The notes under the pieces were generated by a model. The model was not told the DNA's origin. It saw only the letters and a list, made by a program, of their open reading frames with translations, and did not search any database. Positions 28,469-40,329 of a stretch of 64,000 nucleotides of DNA are shown here, piece after piece. The position numbers and the translations under genes are program-made. The stretch lies in assembly GCF_026210795.1 (NCBI RefSeq), contig NC_089446.1:3625001-3689000 (forward strand), read 5' to 3'. Every line of letters begins with the position of its first letter. The stretch's first letter is position 1. The stretch comes from Rhizophagus irregularis. Its lineage: Eukaryota; Glomeromycota; Glomeromycetes; Glomerales; Glomeraceae.

Positions 28469-31400
28469 ATGACGGAAGATAATGGTAAAATTAATTAAAT
28501 TTATCATTACCTTATTGTAATGATTTAATAAAAGATGATAAACTTATGACATATTGCATCATATCTCTAGCAAATCAACTTGAAGAACTTGTAAAACAAC
28601 TGAAACAACTTCATATAAGTGGTAAGGCTCCTTTTGATCTTATGATATAATTGATCAATAATCGTTTTGAAAAATGATTTGATTTTCGAATTGTTACAAT
28701 TTAGAATTTGATCATGCTGTATTGTCAAATCTTCCAAATTTAATATCTGGCCTTGAGTCATGTAAAAACATTATATGTGATAATACAACGACTATCGACG
28801 AGAAAGAAAAAGCTTGGTCTCAAGTAGTAGAAACTGTTGAATTATTGGCAAATGCCGCAAAGAGTGGTAAATTTTTAAGAGAAACGTTCTCTAGATATAT
28901 AGTTTATATGTTTTTTTTTTGATAGAAAAGCTTACATATTTTTTTTTTGATTATAGACCATCCACGTGACTCTCTTGGCGCTTCAGGGGCTTTTGAGTTG
29001 ATTGTTGCGTTCATGAATCTTAATGTTAATAATCGTCCTCGTGTCGATTATCAATGTCTTCGTGCACTTGCAAATTTCTGTATAACACATGGTAAGAATC
29101 AAATATTCAAATTATCTTATTTTTATTTTAGTAGGCTAAAAAAATTTTTTTTTGTAAAAAAATTCAATTATCGGTATAGATGTGAATAGGCAGAAATTTA
29201 TAGATATCGGTGGTATCGATGTAGCCCTTAACTGTTTAAAACAAAAAAAAGATTTAGAAACAATTCGCGCGTCTAGTGCAACATTATTAAACGCGGGACT
29301 TAATTATAGTATGTTATTTGTTTATTCGTTTATTGTTTCCAATACTTATCCTTTTTTAATCATGTTTTATTTGTATTATATTTGTTTACATAGATAACGT
29401 GAATGTTGGAATAGTAAATAAAGATGGCTTAAATATTTTGGCTGAAATTCTGGATCCTGAGCATGTGTTAAAAAAATATGATGATGAAACCGCAAGAACA
29501 TGTGTATATTTTGCTACTAGGGTTATAATAAATCTTATTGGAACAGGTTTGTAATTATTTGTTTAATTAAATTAATTTTATAATCAAACCTAATTTTTTT
29601 TTACATTTTATTTAGCTGAAGGAAAGAGAGAGATCGGAAAAACAAAAATTATTACCTCTTTAGTTCAACTTTTAAAATATTCATCTCGTGAAGATGCTGT
29701 AGACGATGACGTTGATATATTAGAAAATGTTGTGGAAATTTTAGAAACTGTTGCCTTGGAAAGTGGTGTGTATATTAAAAAGTAATTACGTATTTTCATG
29801 TACTTTTATTAAATTATTTTTTTTTAATTTGTTGTAGATGAAGTGCAACAAATTCTTGTACGAGATGAATTATTTACTTATTTATTGGATTTCTTGGAAT
29901 TTTCAAAACCTCCACTTAATTGTGAACAACGTATAATTAAGAGCTATGGAAGTTGTAAAGCTGCCGTATTGAAAGTTATTGTCTCTACGGCTATGAGTGG
30001 TGAGAAAAAAATCATGAAATTTTTTTAATTTTTTATGTAGATTTATTGATTTTTCATTCTATTTTATAGATAGTAATATGGAACCATTGTTTGGTGATGA
30101 TGTTATATTGCAACGATTTCTTCAATGGCTTAATTCAGGTCCAGAACGTGATGATTTACAAATGTGTTCTGCTTTATCTTTGGGAAATCTTGCACGAAGT
30201 GGTAAATATAGTTTTCAGTTTTTCGATTTTCAAAATTGATTTATTAATTAAAGTTTCCGTTGTTTTTTCTATACTATAGATACACATTGTACAAAATTGG
30301 TTCATCAATTTAAGATTGGCGAACCACTTGCAAACGTTTTAAAAACTTCGGATAATATCAAAGTGCAGCATGCTGTAATAAGTGTACTCAAGAATATATC
30401 ACTGCCAGGTACATAAAGAAATTAATGAAATGCATATTTATAATATTATTAATTTTTTTTCAATTCTATAATTAGTTGAAAATAAGGCAATAATTGGATC
30501 GTTGGGAATTATTGGATTGTCAGCACCTTTACTAGAAAAAGACACTGTTCAACCTGTTCAATTAGGAGTTGTTGGAATTTTAAAACATTTATCATCATCT
30601 CAGAATAATAGTAGGTTACAAATTTTGTTTAAATAATGATTATATCAACCTTAATGAATATATTAACATTTCAAATATATATAAAAGTTTCAAATTCTGT
30701 AAAGATTATTCTAGGAGAAGATCCAGCTGATACAGAGACACCAACCCCTCTAAGTCGATTATTATCTTTAATTAAGAGAACAGACGAAATACCTGTTCGA
30801 AGTGAAGGAACTCGTGTTCTTGTTAACCTTGTAAAGAATCTTTGGAGTGAACTTCCTGACACAGAATCAGGTAATTATTATTAAAAAGAGAAAGATTCTT
30901 TAAATAGCATATAAATTAAAATTTTTTTCTTTTCAGGAGGAATTTCAATGAAAACTTTGCGACAAAAATTGAATAAACTGGAAATAGTTGAACCACTTGT
31001 TATTATGGTTATAGAATCTAAATATCCTATACTTCAAAATGAGGGTATAATTGCTTTAACGATATTATCAATGGATGATACTGCAAAAACTGGAGGCATG
31101 TATAATAGTCTCAAATATAATTTTCTCGATTAAAATTTACTTGTTATTGACATTTGAATCTTAAATTATAGAGTCAAATATTACTCTAGATTTTTTAACA
31201 TCAAAGAAAGAAAAGACTCCTGCTGTTGTTGAAGAACAATCAAATGAAGAATCTACAACAGCCGCTTCATCTTCATCTGCACCACCATCACAATCATCTT
31301 CACCACAAATTTTAAATTTACTAAATGCTATAACTGATATCATACTAAATGAAAAAAATGCTTATCCTGATGAAATAAGAAGCAATGCTTGTATGTTTTT

Positions 31401-31645
31401 AGAGAAAGCTTCAAAAGCTTCTAGTGGTCACCGTAAGTACAATTCTAATTCTTTCTTTCTTCTTCTTTAATCCAATTAATCCTTTGCAAGATATTAAATT
31501 TTAACTTATTAATTGTTTAGAAAAACAATATTTACGTCAGAATGTACCACCTGTAATAGAGCCTTTGATTAAAAATATTGAACAAAATCCATTAAATAAT
31601 AGATTAGAAGCTGACATTAAAAAAGTTTTAAAAAGTTTGGATTAA
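28469..31645 (+). CDS. RAP1GDS1: RAP1GDS1/SmgGDS-like armadillo protein
   Basis: Armadillo-repeat protein related to SmgGDS, which binds small GTPases such as Rho and Rap and acts as exchange factor or chaperone for prenylated GTPases in the cytosol. About 14 exons, most of one repeat each, with introns placed after the same helix. The first exon is tiny (28469 onward, MTEDN). Recognisable repeats include RPRVDYQCLRALANFC, IRASSATLLNAGLNY, LQMCSALSLGNLARS, KVQHAVISVLKNISLP, PVQLGVVGILKHLSSS and PVRSEGTRVLVNLVKN. A Ser/Gln/Pro-rich linker sits near 31230-31300. The C-terminus ends KKVLKSLD with TAA at 31643-31645. The pattern of NLxxS helices is the SmgGDS signature. Intact as far as read. Confidence 0.85.
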
Positions 31646-32623
31646 TTTAATTATTTAATTTTGATTCCTTAAATTATTTACTATCTATTATATAATATTT
31701 GTATTTATATATAATATTCTTTAAATGATTATTAAAATATTATATCATTATTAAAAAAAAAAAAATTTTTTTTAATAATATATTAGAAATTTCTTATTAA
31801 TAATTTGGAATCTTATAGCCATTTTAAATAAGAAATTAATTATTTATATAAATTGATTTTAAATTCAATGTAATATTTGATATGTAAAATTAAAATTTCT
31901 TCACATTCAATTTAATCTTTTTTAAATAATTAACTCTTTAAAATAAATAAATCTTAATTTTTTTATTATTTTGAATTACTTATAATTATAATTTGAATTG
32001 CCAAATGCCAATACTTTATAAACTAATATTCAAAAAAGTTGTATATATTATTTTTAATTTTATTTTTAATAAAAATATAAAGTAATGGATAAAAAAGTAA
32101 TACTAATTACTTACAATTGAAAAATAGGATATTAAAAGTATAAATACTCAAATTTTTAAAAAGTTTACAATTTAATGGCTTTATTAAATAATTTCAATAG
32201 TATTATCTTTAGATTAAATTAACAAATAATATATATAAAAATACAAATTAATTTACATTTTAATTTATAATATATAACTAATAAAAATTAAATTATGCAT
32301 TTTTTATATTTATTCTTTGTAATATTTTATTATTATAAAAAGATATCTTTAAAATAAGTTATAAATCACTCTTTTAACAAATTAGTCCATTTTAAGAAAT
32401 TTAAAAAATTATTTTTTATATATATCTTATTCAATAACTGTATACTGAAATATATGCAAAAAATGATTTTTTTTTGAATTTTAGTAAAAAGGGTAATTTT
32501 AACTAAAAATTTATTATAATCTATATATTAAATATTTAAAATCCTATTATAAATATAAAGTATCAATTATTTAATTATTAATTAAATACAAATATTAATT
32601 GAGTGTTAGTTTCATCATAATCC
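31646..32623. other. AT-rich gene-free stretch
   Basis: About 980 bp of extremely AT-rich DNA, mostly A/T words. No frame, repeat or RNA gene recognised. Confidence 0.6.
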
Positions 32624-32955
32624 GTACAAAATACTGAAATTCGAAAACCTGACAGTACATTATCCTGAATTTTAAATTTTGAAATGGCAAAATCTCAAAA
32701 TGCCATAATCCTGAATTGTCAAAATCCCGAATTGTTATAATCCCGAATTTTATAATTCTGACACTCCCATAATATTAATTTTCTTTCTTTTATTAATAAA
32801 TTTCAAGATTTTTTGTTTCAGTATTTTGAATTTCAGAATTATAAGGTGTCAGACTTATGAAATGTCAGGATTATGGCATTTTGAGATTTTGCCATTTTGA
32901 GATTTAGAGTTCAGGATAATATACTGTCAGGTTTTTGAGTTTCAGGATTTTGTAC
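32624..32955. mobile_element. Foldback element with iterated-word arms
   Basis: Two long inverted arms, about 32624-32770 and 32815-32955, match through nearly their whole length. Each starts with GTACAAAAT at the outside, then CCTGACAGTA, TATCCTGA, AATGGCAAAATCTCAAAATG, CCATAATCCTGA and ATAATTCTGA. Within each arm the words TCCTGA, CCCGAATT and TCTGA repeat every 10-20 bases. This makes it a palindrome built from a repeated word. No coding capacity and no clear target duplication. Confidence 0.7.
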
Positions 32956-33905
32956 CAAATTCCCATTATAATAGTCCTAATCATGTGACTTCTTACTTAA
33001 TTTTTATTGGATAAAATAAGCATAAAAATTTAAACAAAATCTGTTAACAAATTTATTGTTTTCTTTATAATAAAATGAAAAAATTTAAAAAAAATAAAAT
33101 ATAAAATTCATTATTAAAAATCAAATTTTAATAATAAGGTACACATTATTTTATTTAAAAATACTAATAATACTTTAAAAAAATGTAACATAAAAAAATT
33201 TGTGAGTAAATAACTCTATAAGTATTAAGTATATCATTATAAATTTAATATTCTAATAGTTCAAACAAATTGAACAAACTTCATTTAATAAAGAAAGTCA
33301 ATTTACTTTGACTAAAATGCTCAAATTACGCTCTGAAATTATAGAACAAAAAAAAATAAAATTCATGAGTAAGTTAATATATAGGATCTTTACAATAGAA
33401 AGGTATAAAACTCAAAAAATATCAAAAATTGAATTAATATTAAATTTGCATTTATTTCAGTAAAAAAAACATAATTAGCATATAAAGTAAAATTAAAATT
33501 TTTTTTGAATTTCCTTTCTATTGCAAAGACCCCATATCTTGAAATTTATTAATAGTATTATATAAATTTTTTTTTACAAATATGTATTGAGAAAATTCTT
33601 TAAAAAGAAAATCATATTATTAACTAGCTTCTAATTGATAATTAAGTATGTAATGTTTAATCTTAACTAAAATTAATTGTGAAAAATGTAAATTTCTTGA
33701 TGCTAATTTTATAGTTTTGATGTTATATTAATAATTATAAATGTTAACAAATTTGATAAGATGTATTTCTTCTATTTATTACTTTTCAAGATAGAAGCTA
33801 ACCTGCTATAAGTAGCCATTTTACCAGAAGTATTATTATAATATTTTTTATTTTTTTTAATTTATTAATATCAAATTTCCAACATTTAAAAATACATGTC
33901 AAACT

Positions 33906-34129
33906 AGAATCTCACTTACTTATAATAAAGGTCACCGTAGAAAATTGGCCCTTTACTAATAGTTTTTACCTTACTTTTTTTTAAAATTCTATTGGTTAAT
34001 TAGTTAAAAAGGAAAAAAATCATAATAATATAACATAAAATTTCCTTTTATAGTAGGATCTGCAAAGAATTTTATATATGATTTTTACCTTAAATCTGGG
34101 GTGACTTATCTTATAAGTAAGCAGAATCC
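33906..34129. mobile_element. 224-bp MITE with 9-bp target duplication
   Basis: Flanked on both sides by TGTCAAACT (33897-33905 and 34130-34138; the next base A also matches). The ends form imperfect inverted repeats of about 30 bp sharing CTTACTTATAA and GTCACC. The 9-bp duplication suggests a Mutator-like (MULE) origin. No open frame. Confidence 0.55.
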
Positions 34130-34194
34130 TGTCAAACTATAGACTTATTATCACAGGTTAAAATGCTAAAAATCAGCAAAAAAATTGGCACGAA

Positions 34195-34330
34195 AAGCAG
34201 TAGCTATTTTTGGCTATTTTTGGCTGTTTTTGGCTATTTGCGAATTAACCTATACTATTTGTAAATAGTTTATATAAATTTGCGAATAGTTTATGCAATT
34301 CTAGCCATTTTTTTGCCTGTTTTTGGTCAT
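34195..34330. repeat. Minisatellite-like TTTTTGGCTAT repeats
   Basis: Four head-to-tail copies of an 11-bp word close to TTTTTGGCTAT at 34200-34240, then further partial copies (TTTGCGAAT, TTTTGGTCAT) to about 34330. Confidence 0.5.
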
Positions 34331-34432
34331 TTGACGTGTGATTAATAGCATCAAAGTTTAAATGACATTTACTTATAATAAAACTATTATGTTTTGCATA
34401 TGCATTAACTTTACTCTATCTTGAACCATATT

Positions 34433-34623
34433 TCAATCATTAAAAGAATCATTAACATGAAATTCTAATAGGTCTAATAATGGATCAGAATATATATAGA
34501 CATTATCATTTACAAGTTCATTATTTTTAGCAAACAATAATATTTCTTTCTCTGAATTCTTGTTAACTTTATTAATATAAGTAATAAGTGGTTTCATTAA
34601 ATAATGTTGAATTTTGTCTATAT
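34433..34623 (-). pseudogene. Isolated coding exon or relic, unknown protein
   Basis: A 63-codon minus-strand stretch follows a T-rich tract plus AG that looks like a 3' splice site. It reads IDKIQHYLMKPLITYINK, then SEKEILLFAKNNELV and IYSDPLLDLLEFHVNDSF, and ends in TGA at 34433-34435. The residue mix is typical of real protein rather than chance AT-rich DNA. No upstream exon was found. It is probably the C-terminus of a lost gene or transposon protein. I do not recognise the family. Confidence 0.35.
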
Positions 34624-35420
34624 CTAAAAAAAAATCCTAATATTAGTACTTGAAGTATAAAAATAATGGTTAACTTTCTTGGAAATATAACTCACTTTTA
34701 GAGTAAAATATTATTTCATTAAGGTCATTTTATTTACCATAAGAAGAAAAAAAAAAGTCTAATTGTTCTGATTTCTAATTATTTCTAATTAACAATTAAA
34801 TTAGTTATATGATCAATATATATACAAATCATATAAATAAACCACCAGTAAAAATCATCACAATTATACATAATAATATTCTAAAATATATATAATATCT
34901 AAATAATAAATATAGATTTGTTTTAATTATTATAAAATTTATTTAGCAATTTAATATAGTATTATTATTTTATATATCCAAATCTATTAAACTGTTTATT
35001 TTAATTTAAATCTAATTATTAAAATTAATTAACTTGATTATTCAGTTAAAGTAAATACAGTCATTTTAATCCAATGCTATTCAGTCTAATTTGGTTTAAT
35101 AAATATAATGTAAAAATATTTTGCTATATATATTTTTAATTAATTATATAATAATACTATCTTTACATTTAAATTTAATATATTATTTAACTTTTTTTTA
35201 CTTTTATATTTACCAAATTCTGTAATATATTAAAAAATAATATTATAAAAAAATTTTAAATATTTAATTAAAAAAGTTTATTTACAATTGAATGGATTAT
35301 CAGAATGAAATTTTAAAGGATTTGAAAATTTCAGTTTTTAATTTTTTATATTTTAAAGGCTTTATCTATTTGAAAGATTTCAATTTTATTTAAAATATTA
35401 ATATATTAAAAAGATAGACT

Positions 35421-35933
35421 GTGATATTTTATATATATTATCTGAAACTTACCAATATTTTTTCACAATGTTTTTTCCAGATTTTCCTATTTTTTGTTAT
35501 CTGAATACTTATCTGTATGTATGTTAACAGATAATTACCAGGTGTTAACAGGTATTAGTAATAGATAATAAGATAATTATCTGGTATTAACAGATAAATT
35601 ATTTGAATATTGACAGATATTTAAGACAAAACACACAATTTATGTAATCAGATCAGATCACAATTTTTTCAGAGAAACAGACAAAATAATAATTTTTGGA
35701 AACTAACAATATAAAAGTCAAATTAAGCAAACATTAGATCCATTAAAATACCTTTGTTTTTAAAAAATTTCACATTGTTAATTTCCAAAAATGATTATTT
35801 ATTTAGATCGATCTGATTAGATAAATTGTCTGCAATTTGCCTTAAAAATCATATAATTATCTGACTCAGATAATTATCGATAACCAGAAAGAACATTTGG
35901 AAAGTTTCACAGATAATATATGCAAAATATCAC
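35421..35933. mobile_element. Inverted-repeat element with AGATAATTATCT words
   Basis: Ends match as about 30-bp inverted repeats: GTGATATTTT then TATATTATCTG and GAAAC at 35421-35450, mirrored at 35904-35933. The interior repeats the palindromic word GATAATTATC and CAGATAA many times. A further direct copy of the end (GTGATATTTTATCTG) follows at about 35965. No target duplication was found. Confidence 0.5.
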
Positions 35934-36444
35934 AAAAAACTACCAAAAATGGCAAAAAAATAACTGTGATATTTTATCTGTACATTAACAGACTTTGTCT
36001 GAAATGGCGTGCCATAGATATCTGTCAAAAAAAAACTGGATGTCAGATAAACGGATTGAAATATTATGAATGATATTTTCTCATACAATTTTTTAAGACC
36101 TCAATAGCATCACAGAATTCAAAACAACACAAATTTTTTCATGACATTATTAAGGTTAATGTTGGTTATTTACACATTTTGTTTATCAAGTATAGATAAA
36201 TGAAATCTTAGTGCTGTGATAATTGTACTAATATAGATAGTTTAGATTAACGAAAAACTGGTGTAGCTCCATTGCATTAGTATAGAACATTTCACTTTGA
36301 CACTTTGTAAACAAATTTGTGCATCACCATGTAACCTATTTAAGCTGTATTTTAACGGTAAAATTGGAATATCATACGAAACTTCATTCATGAGATTCTG
36401 CTTAATCTCAATTACGTTGTGAAACCAGATTAACCTCTAATCTC

Positions 36445-36820
36445 CAAAAGCTCGATCATAACCGGTATTTATCGGTTCGGTTATCGATTCGGTTTCAGTT
36501 CAGTTAACCGTCGGTTTTATATATAAAAAAACCCGATCAAAAAACCGATTGGTTAATCGAGAATACCATTAAAAATTTTGGGTTAGTAATTTTTTTTTGG
36601 CAATACTTAATTTTACGTATTGATCACGTGATTATTCGTTTCTCTATTATTATAAAAAAAAATTGCGTGAATTTAAAGGACATTATTCAATAAAACTCTA
36701 ATTAATACTTTCTAACTTTATTTATTGGTTTTGCAGTAGTTTTGCAATCGATTTTGTAGTCCAGTTTTATCGGTCGGTTTTGTGGTCGGTTCGGTTTTGG
36801 TTGACCGTTGGCATCCCTAC
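36445..36820. mobile_element. CGGTT-rich element, possibly hAT-like
   Basis: Flanked by direct repeats TCTAATCTC (36436-36444 and 36821-36829). Both ends are crowded with CGGTTCGGTT or AACCGAACCG words in opposite orientation (36455-36560 and 36725-36805). The right end reads inward TAGGGATGCCAACGG, similar to TAGGGATG ends of hAT-like elements. The left end is degenerate. Confidence 0.45.
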
Positions 36821-36889
36821 TCTAATCTCGATATCAGTCGCGTTTTTTGTGAGAGTACTTAACATAAAAAAAATATCTCATATTTCATT

Positions 36890-37045
36890 GCCAAAAGTGT
36901 CAAACATTGCCTGATCCTCACAAAGCGCAAGAGCTGTATGATCTTAGTCTATGGCACCGAGATTGTGTATTACAGCAGCTTTTTTAAACCATTTTATAGC
37001 TTCTACTATAATATTATTCAATGACCAAGCCCTTGTTAACTGTGG
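36890..37045 (-). pseudogene. Sel1-like repeat relic
   Basis: The minus strand encodes a stretch VEAIKWFKKAAVIHNLGA with the Sel1 pattern (EAIKWFKKAA..G.A), then an in-frame stop and the words TALALCEDQ. Only one repeat is visible and neither a kinase domain nor other repeats adjoin it. It is read as a fragment of a decayed Sel1-repeat gene, a family greatly expanded in Glomeromycotina. Confidence 0.4.
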
Positions 37046-37429
37046 CTATATTGAATAGTGATGAAATATATTCAAATTTATTATTATATACTTAAAAAAA
37101 TGGATCAAGAAATTTTTTTTTGTATTTCTGAAAGATTATTTGTGATTGATAATTGAACATGAAAACGATTATAAAAATAAATAAATATAAAATAATTTAT
37201 TATATAAAGGAAAATAAATGCTGTTTAACGTAATAAATAAATATCAAGTGTTTATCATGTGATGTATGACTATTTTGCTTATATAAAATTCATCTCATAT
37301 TAATTCAAACCATATTACCTCTTGTATTTGTTACCTACATATAAATGATATAATTAACCTTTTCGACTACAAACCATATTGCATGTTTTTAAACTGGTGA
37401 GTATTCGCCATTTTAGTGATTAACAATTA

Positions 37430-38260
37430 ATGGATATTTTGTTTGACTATCAAACATGGTTTACATATTTGGATCAGAGAGATGCAAGACCAAATAAATT
37501 TGATCCATTAAAGCAAATACTTTGGTTGTCACTTTCTATCCAAGTTACTTTAATAACATCATCTCTTTTATATATAGCGAGAAGAAAGAATATTTGTTGA
37601 TCGATAAAGCATCGACAGAAAGAGGTCACCATGTTGCAATTGAAGTAGCGTTTGTTGCAGTCAGACTTTTTTAGTGATTTGTATGCACCTTAATTATGAA
37701 CTGAAATCATTTCCTAAACAATCCAAAAGTTTTATGTATTCTAAGTTCGGACGATGTATTAAAAGACAAATTCGCTTTAGAGGAAACAATTTTTTACGTG
37801 ACAGTACAGTATGAATTGAATTATCTTAGGTGAAGCAGATCATCATATGATACTATTTAAAATTACTTTATAAATTTATAGTAGTAATTTCTTTCGCAAC
37901 TAATTTACATCCAGCACGTTCTTCAACTGAAAAAGTGGGTAAGAAATGTGGAGAAAGAATTAATTCACTATGAAATTGAATATGAAATTGATATTTATCT
38001 ATATTTATTTATCACGCTTATCTGTTATTACTTTTTCATATCGTTTCATGAACTATTTTATATTACAATGAGTCTACCTTTTAAAAAAAAAAGATGGATT
38101 TTTTGTCAATTCATCTCTAATGCGTTTTGCTGTGTGTAAGAGTGATGGAGTTTCTGATGTATTTGATGTATTGAATATTGATCATATGTTATCCGATATT
38201 TGGCAAAATGAGAATCTTAATTTTTCGCACATTTAATCCTCTGAATCGTATGGTATTCGT
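37430..38260 (+). pseudogene. Decayed gene, membrane-segment protein of unknown family
   Basis: A plus-strand frame begins MDILFDYQTWFTYLDQ at 37430 and runs through a hydrophobic helix (ILWLSLSIQVTLITSSLLYI) to a stop after 56 codons. In shifted frames follow LIDKASTERGHHVAIEVAF, SKFGRCIKRQIRFRGNNFL and SFATNLHPARSSTEKVGKK. These pieces have normal protein composition but are separated by stops and shifts. The parent family is not recognised. Confidence 0.3.
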
Positions 38261-38357
38261 TTTATGCGCTCATATGATGTGATAATGAAGTTTAGTCGTG
38301 TTCAAATATGTGTTTCCCGACATCGGGATTGTCTTATATGCGGTATGCGGTGTATGT

Positions 38358-39160
38358 AGCATAGCGAACATCTCTATTTTATCACAAATTTGCCGATCAT
38401 TTGCCGATCATTTATTTGATCTTATCACATAATACAAATGTCGTGACAGATCAATTTTACACAATAATAAATATAATAAATGTTTAAAATTTACAAATAA
38501 CTTCACAGAATTTTAATTTTAATTAAAAATTTATATAAAACATAAAAATTAATACAAATACTAATAATTATATTATAGTACTAATAATTTAACCATGTTT
38601 AGTATAATATTTCAAACAGATTATCTATATTACTTTCTATTATTTCTAAATTATTTTCAATATTCTCATCATTATTATCTTCACTTAAACTATTATCATC
38701 TTCATCTTCAACTAAAAGTTTTTCATTATCTTTAATGATGTAAATAATCTTTTTTATTAGAAATATATTAATAACAAATAATTGGCTAATTTCTCTATAA
38801 GCAAAAAACCTGCATTATGGGTCGAAACCTTGCATTATTTTTTTTACAGATTATATATAATAAAAGGAATGTTCATGCAAAATTTCAAGTTTCGGCTTTG
38901 CGTATTCGGCTTCGGCCTTCAATTTTTATCCCGAAACTTCAAATTATCACATATTAATAATTTTGCATATAAAAATTAAAAATTATATAAATTATTTAAT
39001 CTAAAGTTATACAACAATAAAAGGTGGCATATTTTATTTTTTTCTTATTTAGGCATTTACTTTGCCTTGCACTTTTTCATAATTTAATCATTTTTTAATA
39101 AAATGAAACTTGTGATCGGCAAATGATCGTCAAAGTGATATAAAGCATGTTCGCTATGCT
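38358..39160. mobile_element. 803-bp MULE-like element
   Basis: Perfect 9-bp direct repeats GGTGTATGT flank it (38349-38357 and 39161-39169). Terminal inverted repeats start AGCATAGCGAACAT at both ends and continue imperfectly for about 50 bp, sharing GATCATTTGCCGATCA. Nine-base duplications with long inverted repeats are typical of Mutator-like elements. The minus strand keeps an acidic reading frame of about 54 codons (38599-38760) that reads LLVEDEDDNSLSEDNND and ends NIDNLFEILY. This may be the last piece of a transposase. Non-autonomous. Confidence 0.75.
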
Positions 39161-39169
39161 GGTGTATGT

Positions 39170-40329
39170 TGAATAAAATAAGACGTATGCTATTATAAAT
39201 CGTTATCAAAATTGTAAAAATCGGAATGTGATACACTGTACCAATGCATTGGGTATATTCAAGTAAATAACTCGATGCCAGAAATACATGGGAAATGATT
39301 TGTAGACGCGGTAGGAATACTGTAGCATTATATTGTACATTGAGAAATTATATGCTTTAACAAGTATTATAAATCTGTATATATATGTCTCCAACATTTC
39401 AAATACAATTTATTATATATCTATACACTAATGGTGCTAATGACGTATTATCACATTTGAGATTGGACAATGGGGCATGTGTAAATGCTTCGAGGGAAAA
39501 AGCGGTTTATCCATGCTTTGTATGGTTGATAATTTCATTTCATGATTTAAATACTGCAGATTTTATGTTATGAAATCCCTTGACGTTGTTAAATATCATG
39601 ATTTTTGCGTGCAAAAAAATTATTGCGCGCAAATTAATAAAAGAACTATCACATCCTGACCAATAATATAGTGTCGAGAAGCTATCCTTTAAGCCTCCAT
39701 ACCAGGGAATACAGTATGATATTCATAGACATTCAAAAGTAATATTTCACAAAATGTAACTGTAAAGAAATACTATACAATATTTTTTAAATTTACACAT
39801 ATTTCATTAAATTATTCCCGATATCAAAAAAAAAGAAAAAAAAATATCATAATACGACAACGTAAGTAATAAGTTCGCCACAATACAAAGGTAAATTAGT
39901 AAATTAATAAATTTTGTTCGAATTAGTAATTTAGAATATGCATGCACAAGTGAGCAAAAAATTTAATTAGTTGGAAGTATACAAATCTTAGGCAATTAGC
40001 AAGTTCTTACGCCATATTATTTAATTTAAATTCATTGGAAAAGAATGCGTATGAATAAAATGAAACAATTTCAGTCAAAAACTTGATAATCTCATGTCTA
40101 AAAACTTTATTACTGCATTGTACTCCGTAAACTAAACTTTTTGGTCAAATGAAAAAAAATTATTGAAGATCCATTGTTTAAAACAGACAGCTGATCGGAG
40201 AAATGTCTGATTTCCTCCGAAAAATTTCTATAAAAGAAAAATTATTTATTTTTTTTTTTTAATTAAACGAAATTTTTTTACTTTTCTATTTTTTTCTTAA
40301 AGATAAAAAAAAACAAATTGAGTGTAACC
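39170..40329. other. Intergenic region upstream of the ubiquitin-like/ART gene
   Basis: About 1.16 kb, AT-rich, with short open frames lacking any recognisable domain. T-rich tracts lie immediately before the next gene (40240-40300). No repeats identified. Confidence 0.4.
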
